Below, piece by piece: positions 16,950-25,452 of a stretch of DNA of 64,000 nt. Within the stretch, counting starts at the first letter, position 1, and the number at the start of each line of letters is the position of its first letter. Source of the DNA: JBFHRE01 sp041746105. GTDB lineage: Bacteria > Actinomycetota > Acidimicrobiia > Spongiisociales > ZC4RG35. The position numbers and the translations under genes were made by a program. The notes below the pieces were generated by a model that saw nothing but the letters and a program-made list of their open reading frames with translations, made no database searches and was not told where the DNA came from. The stretch spans positions 1 to 64,000 of the forward strand of contig JBGTHP010000002.1 of the NCBI GenBank assembly GCA_041746105.1, given 5' to 3'.

Positions 16950-17177
16950 GAACGATCCCGGGCTTTGGGGCGGTATGCGCACGATCAGGCTGAGAGCGCA
17001 AACCGATCGACGAATTCCCGTGCCGCTCAGCTCACCGTAGGCGCGGAGCGATATAGCCCATCCCGCTGCAAAGGCGATCGGACAGTTCCGCGCGGATGCT
17101 GAGCGGTTCGCGCCGGAGACGAACGTGGCGTAGTTGGCGTTGCGGTCGAGGGAGGTCTTGCGCGGTCGTGACGCGCT

Positions 17178-17522
17178 GTGCGGACTCACCACCAGGACAC
17201 CGACGCGTTCCTCTTCGTCAGCTCGGACCGGGAACACCTCGACTACTCGAACTGGTTGCACCGGATCTGGAAACCGGGCCAACAGGAAGCCTGGGTCGAG
17301 TGGGTCCAGTTCCACGACCTCCGCCGGGCGAATGCAACATGTCTCGTCCTCGAAGGTGTCGACATCAAGACGGCCCAGACCCGCCTCGGTCACACCGACC
17401 CCAGGCTCACCTTGGGCATCTACGCCCAGGCCACCACCGAAGCGGACCGCCGAGCCGCAGACCGTCTCGGCGACCGATTCCTTCCCCGACGGGACCAGGA
17501 TCGCGGACGAGGCCTCCTGTGA
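17178..17522 (+). pseudogene. Tyrosine recombinase (phage-type integrase), C-terminal fragment
   Basis: About 114 codons match the end of the catalytic domain of tyrosine recombinases: FLFVSSDREHLDYSNWL, the HDLRR box (first His and Arg), then LGHTDPRLTLGIYAQ with the second His and the catalytic Tyr. The N-terminal arm- and core-binding domains and the first catalytic Arg are absent, and no homologous frame is seen upstream. The gene is therefore a truncated remnant. It sits beside the 3' end of tRNA-Pro, the usual position of an integrase of a tRNA-targeted island. Confidence 0.75.
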
Positions 17523-17562
17523 CGCGCGATGGACGCGCGATGCAAACCCCCCCCAAGACCAG

Positions 17563-17586
17563 AGGGCCGCCCTTGCGAGCGGCCCT
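17563..17586 (-). terminator. Hairpin downstream of tRNA-Pro
   Basis: AGGGCCGC and GCGGCCCT form an 8-bp perfect stem with an 8-nt loop about 20 bp beyond the 3' end of tRNA-Pro. A TTGGGGGGGGTTT stretch follows on the minus strand, which is a weak U-tail. It may also end the integrase transcript from the other side. Confidence 0.55.
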
Positions 17587-17604
17587 GAACCGGTGTTTCT
17601 GTCG

Positions 17605-17678
17605 TCGGGACGGTGGGACTTGAACCCACGACCTCAGCGTCCCGAACGCTGCGCGCTACCAAGCTGCGCTACGTCCCG
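17605..17678 (-). tRNA. tRNA-Pro (anticodon CGG)
   Basis: A full cloverleaf is visible on the minus strand: acceptor CGGGACG/CGTCCCG, D stem GCGC/GCGC, anticodon stem CAGCG/CGCTG around loop TTCGGGA (anticodon CGG, reading CCG), and T arm GTGGG-TTCAAGT-CCCAC. The discriminator base is A and CCA is not encoded. The 3' end faces the integrase fragment and the accessory genes to the left. Confidence 0.95.
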
Positions 17679-17728
17679 TCGGGAGCGGACAGGTTAGCGG
17701 GTTGGTGCCGGCCGCCGGCCGGGAAGAA

Positions 17729-18094
17729 TCAGTTGACGAGCTCTGACATCACAGCACGGAGATCCTGAGCGGTGAAGGGTTTGAGCAGATGGGCCTGGGT
17801 TCCGGCGCGCTTGGCCAAAAAGACATCCGCGGATCGGTCGAGCAGCATCACGATCGGGGTGGGGGGACATTCGCCGGCGGAAATTGCATCGTGGATGAGC
17901 CGGGTCACGGCCATCCCTCCCATGTTCTTGATCTGCATGTCGACGACGATCGCATCGAATGGGCTTTCCGAAGCAGTTTCTGCGGCGTTCTTGGGGTCGT
18001 CGCACACAGTGAGCTGTGTCGCCGGGTCCGACAGCGCCGCCACGACGTCGTGACGGACCCAGTTGTCATCTGCGACGAGAAGGATGGATGCCAC
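17729..18094 (-). CDS. Single-domain response regulator (CheY-like receiver), 121 aa
   Basis: The protein is only a receiver domain: VASILLVADDNWVRHD with the acidic pair at residues 9-10, the phospho-acceptor Asp52 in DAIVVDMQI, the switch region PIVMLLDRSADV, and the conserved Lys in HLLKPFTAQDL. There is no output domain, so it probably acts by protein contact or as a phosphorelay shuttle. GTG 18094 is chosen since the domain begins there; upstream sequence lacks homology. It is divergent from the NfeD gene; no kinase is adjacent. Confidence 0.85.
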   Translation of the reverse strand: MASILLVADDNWVRHDVVAALSDPATQLTVCDDPKNAAETASESPFDAIVVDMQIKNMGGMAVTRLIHDAISAGECPPTPIVMLLDRSADVFLAKRAGTQAHLLKPFTAQDLRAVMSELVN

Positions 18095-18186
18095 GGCGCC
18101 ACGATAGTTCGCAGTAGCGCCCGTCCGATCGTGACAGTCGATGCCGACTGTGGATCGAAATCGCCCGTGACCTAACATCGCCCATC

Positions 18187-19473
18187 GTGTTTCCAAGATT
18201 TCTTCGTTTGGCGATCCTCGGCATCTTCTTCTTGTTCGGAGCCGTTCCCGCAGTGGGCCAGGAGCAACGAGTTGTTGAGGTTGTTGAGATCAAAGGCATA
18301 ATCGACGACCGCACCGTCGACTTTGTCATCGCCAACATCGAATCGGCGGCAAAAGCAGGGAATGTCGAGGTGATGATCCTCCAGATCGACTCGCCCGCGG
18401 TGGTTTCGTCGCCACAGGAGTACGCCGTTTTGCTCGACCTGGTTGCGTCACCGCCGTTGCCTTTGGTGGCTTGGGCGGGAGATGCCCCGGGTTCGGTTTC
18501 CGGTGGTGTCCTGGAGTTGATTCGAATGGCGCCGCTTCGTGCCGCTGCTCCCGGAATCACGGCCGGTTATTGGAACGACGGGTCCGATTTTGTGGATGGT
18601 TCGCCGCCGGTCGCCCCGGCCGAGATCCTGGCGGCGGGAATGACGGAAGACCTGGTGGTGGTGGATCGACCGGTCGCAGGTGTGTTCGATCTCGTCCAGG
18701 CCGAGACCGCCTCTCCCCGTCAACTGGCGCAGTTGCTCGATGGTCGCAGCGTGGCCGGGACTGTGCTTTCCACGGTCCGACCTTTCACCGGGGAGGACGA
18801 CCAGGTGGGAGTGACCGTCCTTCCCACGATTTTGCGAGAGAAGGGTTTCTGGGCCCAGACACTCGGATTGGCGTCCCAACCGGAGGCCATGTTTTTCTTT
18901 CTGGTGACAGGTCTCACGATCGCTGCGTTCGAGTTTTACGCCATCGGGCCGGGGATCGCCGCCGGAGTCGCGGCCGCATGCCTCGGTCTGGCCGGAGCGG
19001 GGATGTCGATTCTGCCAGTACGTCTGTCGTCGGTCGGCTTGATTGCCGGTTCGGTTTGGTTGCTCTCATTCTCGTATCAACGAGGTGGTGTCGTGGCGTT
19101 GAGTGGATTGGGTTTGGTTGGATTGACGATCGGCGGGTTCTGGATCACCAACGGATCACCGCTCATCTCTCCCGGTCCGGCCGGGATCCTGCTGACATTG
19201 GCGGCGGCCGCGTTTTTCTTCCTGCTCGCCATGCCGGTTGTGGCCCGCTCTCGCTTCAGCACCAGAACGATCGGACGCGAGGATCTCATAGGACGGATGG
19301 GTCGAGCCGTCGTCGACCTGGCACCCGACGGTGAGGTCGACGTGGCCGGCGGCCGTTGGAAGGCCACATCACATCGAGAAGCCGGAATCAAGGAAGGTGA
19401 CGACGTTGTCGTGACCGCCGTTGATGGTTGGTATCTAGAGGTTGATTCTCAGATCGCGAAAAATCGATCCTAA
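18187..19473 (+). CDS. Long-form NfeD-family membrane protein (ClpP-like domain plus NfeD), 428 aa
   Basis: Residues 1-25 form a signal peptide ending near VGQEQ. Residues about 28-210 resemble the ClpP/crotonase-fold serine protease part of long NfeD proteins (VVEIKGIIDDRTVDFVIANI, VEVMILQIDSP). Several transmembrane helices follow (about 235-355), and the C-terminus is the OB-fold NfeD domain (IGREDLIGRMGRAVVDLAPDGEV, GDDVVVTAVDGWYLEV). The catalytic region is divergent: the usual PSGARAASAG segment is not clear, so proteolytic activity is uncertain. NfeD proteins act with stomatin/SPFH partners in membrane organisation; none is coded nearby. Confidence 0.82.
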   Translation: MFPRFLRLAILGIFFLFGAVPAVGQEQRVVEVVEIKGIIDDRTVDFVIANIESAAKAGNVEVMILQIDSPAVVSSPQEYAVLLDLVASPPLPLVAWAGDAPGSVSGGVLELIRMAPLRAAAPGITAGYWNDGSDFVDGSPPVAPAEILAAGMTEDLVVVDRPVAGVFDLVQAETASPRQLAQLLDGRSVAGTVLSTVRPFTGEDDQVGVTVLPTILREKGFWAQTLGLASQPEAMFFFLVTGLTIAAFEFYAIGPGIAAGVAAACLGLAGAGMSILPVRLSSVGLIAGSVWLLSFSYQRGGVVALSGLGLVGLTIGGFWITNGSPLISPGPAGILLTLAAAAFFFLLAMPVVARSRFSTRTIGREDLIGRMGRAVVDLAPDGEVDVAGGRWKATSHREAGIKEGDDVVVTAVDGWYLEVDSQIAKNRS

Positions 19474-19549
19474 TTTTCCAGGATTTCCCTGGTGGAATAT
19501 GGGAAATGGCTCTAATTTCGATTACCTACAGGCGAGGAGGAGGCCTTTC

Positions 19550-19807
19550 GTGACGTCGAGGGATGACTGGCAGACGCAGTCGCTATGCCGTGGTAACCAC
19601 GCTCATCTGTTTTTTCCGCCAAGCACCTTCGAGCGAAAAGACGACCGAGAACGGAGAGAGTCACGAGCCAAGGCGATCTGCCGTGTGTGTCCCGTGATCG
19701 ACGACTGCCGTCAGCACTCGCTCGGCATCCGAGAACAATTTGGGATCTGGGGTGGCATGACAGAAGTTGAGCGCCGAGAGGTCCTGGCGACCGCTGCTGC
19801 CCGCTGA
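19550..19807 (+). CDS. WhiB-family iron-sulfur transcriptional regulator, 85 aa
   Basis: Actinobacteria-specific regulator binding a [4Fe-4S] cluster. The four cysteines are Cys13 (SLCRG), Cys44, Cys47 and Cys53 (ICRVCPVIDDC), followed by the G(I/V)WGG turn at residues 65-69 and a basic-acidic C-terminal helix. GTG 19550 is chosen because AGGAGGAGG sits just upstream at the right distance and the protein then has the usual WhiB length; longer frames overlap the NfeD end. The short tail lacks a strong basic AT-hook. Target genes are unknown. Confidence 0.92.
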   Translation: MTSRDDWQTQSLCRGNHAHLFFPPSTFERKDDRERRESRAKAICRVCPVIDDCRQHSLGIREQFGIWGGMTEVERREVLATAAAR

Positions 19808-19808
19808 T

Positions 19809-21557
19809 TCAGATCAATCTGCGCCGGTCGCCTGATCTAACGGTCAACCCTCTCGAGTCGGTCCATTCGAGGAAGGGCACTGCGTACTTTCTCGAGAGGC
19901 CGGTCGAGTTTTTGAACTCGGCCACCGTGAATGGCGCCTCGAACTTGCGAATCTGATCGATCAGGGCCTCGACCTGCACCGGGAGGAACACGAACTCCTC
20001 CGACACTCTGCTCAGTCGGCCGAGGCGGATGAGAAGGTGCAGGAACTCCTTCTCGAGACCCAAGTCTGAGATCCGGGGGAGGTTTCCGGGCCCGGCAGTC
20101 TGGAGGGCCGCCTCCAGATCCGACCACAGTGATCGCTGGGCCTCGTCTAGCTCAACGGCATGATTCGCACTTCGAACCTCTGAGCCGTCGATCTCCAAAC
20201 CGGCGAGGGCCACGAGGTGGGTGAGAACGTTGTTGGTGACTGATAACCCTTTGGCGAGCCGGGCGGACGGCATCCCCGATCGCAAGGGGTTCTCTTTCAG
20301 ATAACCGGCGACGCGCTCGGCGGCTTCGGAGGACAGCCTTGTCAACTCGGCCCCATCGAAAGCGATGCCGTCGAGAACCGTTGCACCGGCGACAACTTCC
20401 CCGGTTTCTGCCTCTAAGCGTTGAAGGGGGTATCGACCGCGTTCTGAGAGCAATGTCAGTGCAGGTGACTGGGATTCTGCGACGGCGCGCGCCACCTGCA
20501 GTGCCGCCCGGCCCTGCCGGGGTGGGTGTGGGTCGAGGACCCTGCCTCCGCCGGTAACGAGACGGCGGCCCGATTCGCGGAGGATGAAACGGTCGCCGAC
20601 GACCAGAGGAAGATCGGAACCGACGTCGATGAGGGCGGTCTCTTGGTCGAGCATTCGAATTCTGACGGGCCAGGCACCACTTCCAACATGGAGATGAAAC
20701 GCGCCTCGATCGGTCAGTGCGTCGACGTAACGGGCTGGGCGGACGCGGGCGGTGAAACGGTCAGTGGTAACGAATGAACCGGGCCTGCCCAGCATCGAGC
20801 CGCGTCTGACATCGCCTCGGTCGATGCCTCCGAGGTTGAGCGCGACCCGGCGACGGGGTTCGACTCGATGGCTCTGATGTTCATGGCTCTGAATGGAGCG
20901 AACTCGCACCTCGGTTTCGCCGGGAAACAGGGTGAGGCGATCGTCGAGCGACACCGAGCCCCCGAGCAGGGTTCCGGTCACGACCGTTCCCGCTCCGGCA
21001 ACGGTGAAAGCGCGATCGATCCACAACCGGGGTCGTTGCTCGGGGGGCGGCGGCAGTTCGGCGACCCGTGCCTCCAGAGCGGCCCTCAGCTCATCCAACC
21101 CGAAGCCGGTCAGCGCCGAGACCTTGACGACGGGCGCCCCCTCGAGCGACGTGTTCTCGAGATTTTCTTCAATCTCGAGGATCGCGATATCTATAAGCTC
21201 CGGGTCGACCCGATCAACCTTCGTCAGTGCGACCACGGCCGCTTTCACCCCGAGCAGGTCAAGGACAGCCAGATGTTCTTCCGACTGTGGTTTCCAGCCC
21301 TCGTCGGCGGCCACCACCAGCAAGGCGACATCGATCGCTTCGATTCCGGCGAGCATGTTTTTCATAAACCGCTCGTGGCCTGGAACGTCTACAAACGACA
21401 CCTCGGTGGTTCCGAGCGTCGTCCAGGCAAACCCGAGATCAATGGTCACCCCCCGCTCCTTTTCTTCCTTCCAGCGATCGGGGTCGCGCCCTGTGAGGGC
21501 TTGGACCAGTGTCGACTTGCCGTGGTCGACGTGACCGGCGGTGCCGATCAAGGCCAT
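19809..21557 (-). CDS. selB: Selenocysteine-specific elongation factor SelB, 582 aa
   Basis: Delivers selenocysteinyl-tRNA to UGA codons followed by a SECIS element. The GTPase domain shows GTAGHVDHGKSTL (residues 6-18), DVPGHERFMKNM with switch II, and TKVDR. Domains II-III follow (VVTGTLLGGSVSLDD), then C-terminal winged-helix repeats from about residue 390 (RSGMPSARLAKGLSV, FTVAEFKNSTGLSRKYAVPFLEW), which bind SECIS RNA. Length is near the usual 590-630. The start overlaps the selA end by 10 bp, so selA and selB are one operon. Confidence 0.95.
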   Translation of the reverse strand: MALIGTAGHVDHGKSTLVQALTGRDPDRWKEEKERGVTIDLGFAWTTLGTTEVSFVDVPGHERFMKNMLAGIEAIDVALLVVAADEGWKPQSEEHLAVLDLLGVKAAVVALTKVDRVDPELIDIAILEIEENLENTSLEGAPVVKVSALTGFGLDELRAALEARVAELPPPPEQRPRLWIDRAFTVAGAGTVVTGTLLGGSVSLDDRLTLFPGETEVRVRSIQSHEHQSHRVEPRRRVALNLGGIDRGDVRRGSMLGRPGSFVTTDRFTARVRPARYVDALTDRGAFHLHVGSGAWPVRIRMLDQETALIDVGSDLPLVVGDRFILRESGRRLVTGGGRVLDPHPPRQGRAALQVARAVAESQSPALTLLSERGRYPLQRLEAETGEVVAGATVLDGIAFDGAELTRLSSEAAERVAGYLKENPLRSGMPSARLAKGLSVTNNVLTHLVALAGLEIDGSEVRSANHAVELDEAQRSLWSDLEAALQTAGPGNLPRISDLGLEKEFLHLLIRLGRLSRVSEEFVFLPVQVEALIDQIRKFEAPFTVAEFKNSTGLSRKYAVPFLEWTDSRGLTVRSGDRRRLI

Positions 21558-22879
21558 ACAGCTTCCAACGCTGAGCGGAGGTCACGATCTCTTCCAGGTT
21601 CGACGGCGCGGAGGTCGAGGACCAGTTTTCCGTGACTGCGCCGGGCGACGACAGGTGTTTCTGCCCTGAGTAACTGGAGATAACGCCGGTCGGCATGATC
21701 AGAGATGGCAATCAGCGGGGAGGCGACCTCGGCTCCTGGAACGCTGCCCGCACCGACCGTGGAAGTCCCGGCGATCACCTCGACCTCGAGGCCGGCAGCC
21801 AAGTTCAGACATCTCTGGTTCAGTTCCTCGAACGAAAGAGCCGCCATCCGCCAGAAGGGAAGTTCGGCAGCGGTCCCATCGGCGTAACGCTCCAAGGTCG
21901 CGGCCAGCGCAGCCAGAGTTGGTCCGTCCACGCGCATGGCGCGGGCCACCGGGTGGCCCTTCAATCGGTTGATGAGGTCCGATGACCCGACGAGGATCCC
22001 GGCTTGAGGACCTCCGAGGAGTTTGTCTCCGGAGAACATCGTGAGCGCCGCACCACTTTCGACTGCCTGGTGGATGCCAGGCTCTCCCACCAACCAATCG
22101 GGCGGAGGACCTGCCAGCCAAGGCACCCTTTCGTCGAGCAAGCCGCTGCCGGCATCGAAGAGCACGGGGATCGATTCTTCCTGCCCCAGCTGTACCAACT
22201 CGGCCAGCGTCGCTTCATCGGTGAACCCTGTCACCCGGTAGTTCGACGGGTGAACCTTCAACAAGAGCGGAGTTTCCTGCCGTACCGCGTCGGCGTAATC
22301 CCCGATTCGGGTTCGATTGGTAGTCCCGATCTCCACCAGCCTGGTGCCGGCGGCGGCCATCAGGTCAGGCAACCGGTACGAACCCCCGATCTCGATCAAT
22401 TCTCCGCGTGCGACCGGGACGGGAAGGTTCTGGGCCAGACAAGTCAGTGATAGGTAGAGGGCACCGGCGTTGTTGTTGACGACCATCGCCGACTCTGCGC
22501 CCGTGAGGCTTGTCAGCAGGGAGATGACGTATTCACCTCGGCCACCGCGTGATCCATCTGAAAGGCGTAGCTCGACGTTTCCGTACCCCGTTGCGGCTGC
22601 GGCGGCTGCGGCGGCTGCGGCCGGGTCCAAAGGCGCTCTCCCCAGATTTGTGTGGAGGAGCACCCCCGTAGCGTTCAGCACCTGCTGCGGGCGGACGGCC
22701 TCCAGGCGATTGGCCGCCTCAATCGCCAAGACATGTGGGTCGGCTTCCTTACCACCGAGAATCTGTTCTCGTGCCTGTTGGAGGGCGGCGCGAGCAATCT
22801 CGGTCGTGATTCGGCGCGGTAATAGGGGACCGAGGGATTCGACCAGCTTGTCGACTGCCGGGAGGTCCCGTAATTCCAT
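21548..22879 (-). CDS. selA: L-seryl-tRNA(Sec) selenium transferase SelA, 443 aa
   Basis: PLP enzyme that converts Ser-tRNA(Sec) to Sec-tRNA(Sec) with selenophosphate. The PLP lysine is K286 in TMFSGDKLLGGPQAG. Other family marks are the N-terminal LPAVDKLV segment, LLHTNLGRAPL (about 74-84), GAESAMVVNNNAGAL and PVLFDAGSGLL. An unusual run of nine alanines follows position 86, encoded by a GCG/GCT-type simple repeat, where the family normally has a varied helix. It is coupled to selB. selD and tRNA-Sec are not seen in this window. Confidence 0.95.
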   Translation of the reverse strand: MELRDLPAVDKLVESLGPLLPRRITTEIARAALQQAREQILGGKEADPHVLAIEAANRLEAVRPQQVLNATGVLLHTNLGRAPLDPAAAAAAAAAATGYGNVELRLSDGSRGGRGEYVISLLTSLTGAESAMVVNNNAGALYLSLTCLAQNLPVPVARGELIEIGGSYRLPDLMAAAGTRLVEIGTTNRTRIGDYADAVRQETPLLLKVHPSNYRVTGFTDEATLAELVQLGQEESIPVLFDAGSGLLDERVPWLAGPPPDWLVGEPGIHQAVESGAALTMFSGDKLLGGPQAGILVGSSDLINRLKGHPVARAMRVDGPTLAALAATLERYADGTAAELPFWRMAALSFEELNQRCLNLAAGLEVEVIAGTSTVGAGSVPGAEVASPLIAISDHADRRYLQLLRAETPVVARRSHGKLVLDLRAVEPGRDRDLRSALEAVWP

Positions 22880-23024
22880 GTTGCGAGCCTAGATGCGGTC
22901 TCGGCGCACCTGGCCGGGTTTCTCAGACAGGGTGGTGGTGTTTGTGTCAGGCGCCGGCGAGGCGCGCTCCCACGGCCCGACACCAGCATCCGGCCACCGA
23001 TCTTGACCGCGGTATCGTCCCCGG

Positions 23025-23684
23025 ATGAAACCGATTCCGGCCTCGACCATCTTGCTGGTCCGTCAAGCCGGGAGCGCGATCGAGGTTGTCATGGGCCTCC
23101 GCCCAAACCGAGGGGCGTTCGGGGGTATGTGGGTTTTTCCTGGTGGGGCAGTCGACGACGATGACCGTGCCCGTGCCAATGACGACGACGAGGCTTGGCG
23201 TCTTGCCGCTCTACGGGAAATGGCAGAAGAGACCGGGATTGTCCTTGCGACTTCGCCGGTCGGACACTGGGACGGGGACGGCCTCTACGAGGCCCTCGAC
23301 GTTTCGGGTGGCCGACTCTGTCATGAGGCCCTGATCTACCTTTCGAACTGGGTCACTCCGCGTCCGGTACGGAAACGTTTTGACACCCGGTTCTATCTGG
23401 CTGCCGGTTCTGCCGAGCATGCTCCGCAGGTGATGTCAGAAGAGTTCGAGCGGGTCGGGTGGTTCGAGGTGGGGCAGGCGCTGAGGTCGAAAACGTCCGG
23501 AGCGATGCCCATGATCTTCCCAACTGTCGCCCATCTCAAATATCTGGCGAGTTTCTCGACGGTGGAGGCCTTGGAGGCAGAGACGCGGCTATTGGACCGG
23601 ATCCCACAAATTGAGCCTCGGTTGTTTGAACGGGGAGACGACTTCGACATCGAGGTCAGCAACGATCCACGGTTCATGCCGTGA
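23025..23684 (+). CDS. Nudix hydrolase (NUDT19/CoA-diphosphatase-like), 219 aa
   Basis: The Nudix box is present with an insertion: WVFPGGAVDDDDRA, about ten acidic residues, then LREMAEETGI with the catalytic REMAEETG part. The N-terminal ASTILLVRQAGSAIEVVMGLRP and the long C-terminal half (FYLAAGSAEHAPQV, FPTVAHLKYLASF) are like NUDT7/NUDT19-type hydrolases that act on CoA esters. Substrate is inferred only from this layout. Its stop overlaps the next start (GTGA), coupling it to the MBL-fold gene. Confidence 0.85.
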   Translation: MKPIPASTILLVRQAGSAIEVVMGLRPNRGAFGGMWVFPGGAVDDDDRARANDDDEAWRLAALREMAEETGIVLATSPVGHWDGDGLYEALDVSGGRLCHEALIYLSNWVTPRPVRKRFDTRFYLAAGSAEHAPQVMSEEFERVGWFEVGQALRSKTSGAMPMIFPTVAHLKYLASFSTVEALEAETRLLDRIPQIEPRLFERGDDFDIEVSNDPRFMP

Positions 23685-24469
23685 GGATTCGAAGGGTCCT
23701 CGCTCCGAATCCGAGTGTTTTCACTGGTGACGGGACGAACACCTATGTCGTTGGCGACGATTCGGTTGCAGTGATCGACCCGGGTCCGATCGAACGGTCA
23801 CACGAAAAGGCGATCATGGACGCCGTCGGCGATCGAGTGGTGCGGGCAGTGATCGTCACTCACACCCACCCCGACCATGCACCTCTGGCGAATCCGCTGG
23901 CCCGCGCCTTTTCTGTTCCGGCCGTTGGATATCGGCCCGGACCTGAGTTTGACCCGGATCTGGTTGTGGGTGATGGCGACGTCATAGACCTTGTCGACTG
24001 GCAGATGTCGGCACTCCACACGCCCGGACATTCCGACGACCACCTGTGTCTGCTGCTCGACAAAGTGCTGTTCACCGGCGATCACATCATGGGCGGCTCG
24101 TCTGTCATGGTCGACGATCTCGCTCCCTACCTCAAGTCTCTCGAACGAATCGCCGGCCTCGATCTCGAAAGGCTCTACCCAGGTCATGGGCCCGAAGTTG
24201 CCGAGCCGTATCGAGTCATCTCCTGGTATGTCGAACACCGCAGACAGCGCGAAGAGGAGATCGTCGAGGCTCTTTCAGGGGGAGCCGGGACCGTCGGAGA
24301 TGTCGTCGACAGGGTGTACGCCAGTGTTGATGTGGCTCTGCACCCGCTCGCTGCTCGATCGGTGAGTGCCCATGTGAAGAAGCTCTCAGACGAGGGGAGA
24401 GTCATTCTCACCGGCGACGCCGACAACTATCGCGTCCGCCTCACCGATCAGGGGACCCCACAAATGTGA
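23681..24469 (+). CDS. Metallo-beta-lactamase-fold hydrolase (LACTB2-like), 262 aa
   Basis: The metal-binding motif THTHPDHAPL (residues about 60-69), the later HTPGHSDDHL (about 112-121), FTGDHIMGG and LYPGHGPEV motifs define an active MBL fold. The C-terminal part has a winged-helix-like LACTB2 extension (VGDVVDRVYASV, HVKKLSDEGRV). LACTB2-like proteins can cut RNA or hydrolyse thioesters; the substrate here is open. It is translationally coupled to the Nudix gene, and a strong terminator hairpin begins at its stop codon. Confidence 0.88.
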   Translation: MRIRRVLAPNPSVFTGDGTNTYVVGDDSVAVIDPGPIERSHEKAIMDAVGDRVVRAVIVTHTHPDHAPLANPLARAFSVPAVGYRPGPEFDPDLVVGDGDVIDLVDWQMSALHTPGHSDDHLCLLLDKVLFTGDHIMGGSSVMVDDLAPYLKSLERIAGLDLERLYPGHGPEVAEPYRVISWYVEHRRQREEEIVEALSGGAGTVGDVVDRVYASVDVALHPLAARSVSAHVKKLSDEGRVILTGDADNYRVRLTDQGTPQM

Positions 24470-24503
24470 CGAGGGTCTGCGCATTGCGCAGACCCTCGTC
24501 TTT
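24468..24503 (+). terminator. Terminator hairpin at the end of the MBL-fold gene
   Basis: A perfect 15-bp inverted repeat (GACGAGGGTCTGCGC and its complement) with a 3-nt loop starts inside the stop codon and is followed by TTT. It is among the strongest stems in the window. Confidence 0.85.
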
Positions 24504-24835
24504 CGGGCGCCGTGAAGGGGGAACCCGGCGCCCGAAACCCAAAGGACCCCGGTGGCATTGGACATGCGCCAGCCACACCCCGGCGCATCTGGTGTCCATG
24601 CCTCCCCGTCCGGCGGCCTGTCAAGCCACCCCACTCCCGTGCTTGCCTGCATGGTGCCCCCCCGGCAACCATCATCTCGGATGGTCTGCTCTTTCGCTCT
24701 CTGCCCCTGAGAGCGCCTCCCGGCAGTCCATCCCTTATCACCCCACTTGCAGCATCCCTGGTGGCTCGCCCGCCAGTTGGCTGTTTTACCTGGGCACGTT
24801 CCCCCACATGATCGGCCTGTAACCACCTCTGAATC
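24501..24835. other. Hairpin-rich noncoding stretch, possible structured RNA
   Basis: This part of a 488-bp gap between the MBL and RDD genes has no plausible protein but many inverted repeats: TTTCGGGCGCC/GGCGCCCGAAA (24501-24537), a long interrupted stem with GGCAT...ATGCC, GGACA...TGTCC and TGCGCC...GGCGCA (24554-24602), ACCATC/GATGGT around 24670-24690, and CGCTCTC/GAGAGCG around 24690-24720. The density suggests a structured RNA on either strand. I did not find the conserved cores of RNase P RNA, tmRNA, SRP RNA or tRNA-Sec in it. The rest of the gap, to 24945, shows nothing clear. Confidence 0.45.
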
Positions 24836-24957
24836 CAGTTGGGTTCTTGCTTTCTCCCAAAGGACTAGTCATCTCTTCGTTTTGCAGCACTCGTTGCATT
24901 CCCGACGCGCCCGCAGGCTCCCTGCTTGAATCGCCGCATCCAATAAGAAAGGTCGTG

Positions 24958-25452
24958 ATGACGGATTCGGGGACCCCGGTTCAAGCCGGGATGTCGCAAT
25001 GGGGGCCTTTGGCCGACTTTGGCAAGAGGGTCGTGGCGTACTTGCTGGATATCGTGGTGGTGGTTGCCGGCTACATCGTTGTCTTCATCGTCAGCGCAAT
25101 TGTCGGCGCGGTGAGCGACACGCTGGCGTTCTTGGTGGCAGGCCTGTTGTACCTGGTCATGATCGCCTACGTCTTCTACATCGCATACATGACTGGCCAG
25201 AGAGGTGGGTCGCCTGGCAAGAGGCTCACAGGGCTCAAGGTCGTGAAGCTGGCGGACGGTCAGGTCCTCGGCGGCGGGATGGGTATCGCTCGTCAACTGG
25301 CCCACATCGTCGATGGAATCATCTGTTACATCGGTTACTTGTTTCCGCTCTGGGATCCGATGCGTCAAACACTCGCCGACAAGATCGTCGGTTCGGTCGT
25401 TCTCTCAGATCAGGAGAAGGAGCCGTTCTCGATCAACATCTTCAAGTTGTAA
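24958..25452 (+). CDS. RDD-family membrane protein, 164 aa
   Basis: The family name residues appear in the first helix (KRVVAYLLDIVVVV, Arg and Asp) and the second half (ARQLAHIVDGIICYIG), with the GGSPGKRLTGLKVV segment between. About four hydrophobic segments are seen. RDD proteins are small membrane proteins, some acting as Na+/H+ antiporters; role here unknown. ATG 24958 has an AAGAAAGG site upstream. The 3' end overlaps the convergent Mrp gene by 11 bp. Confidence 0.82.
   Translation: MTDSGTPVQAGMSQWGPLADFGKRVVAYLLDIVVVVAGYIVVFIVSAIVGAVSDTLAFLVAGLLYLVMIAYVFYIAYMTGQRGGSPGKRLTGLKVVKLADGQVLGGGMGIARQLAHIVDGIICYIGYLFPLWDPMRQTLADKIVGSVVLSDQEKEPFSINIFKL

Noticed and set aside
22590..22625. GCG/GCT simple repeat in selA as a frameshift hotspot or microsatellite break
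   Set aside because: The reading frame stays intact through the repeat, so it only encodes an alanine run.
22880..23024. Possible tRNA-Sec upstream of selA
   Set aside because: No TTCGANN T-loop, no UCA anticodon loop and no long acceptor stem could be built on either strand.
24501..24835. RNase P RNA, tmRNA or SRP RNA in the hairpin-rich gap
   Set aside because: The conserved cores of these RNAs (for example the AGGAAAGTCC-type region of RNase P) are absent on both strands.
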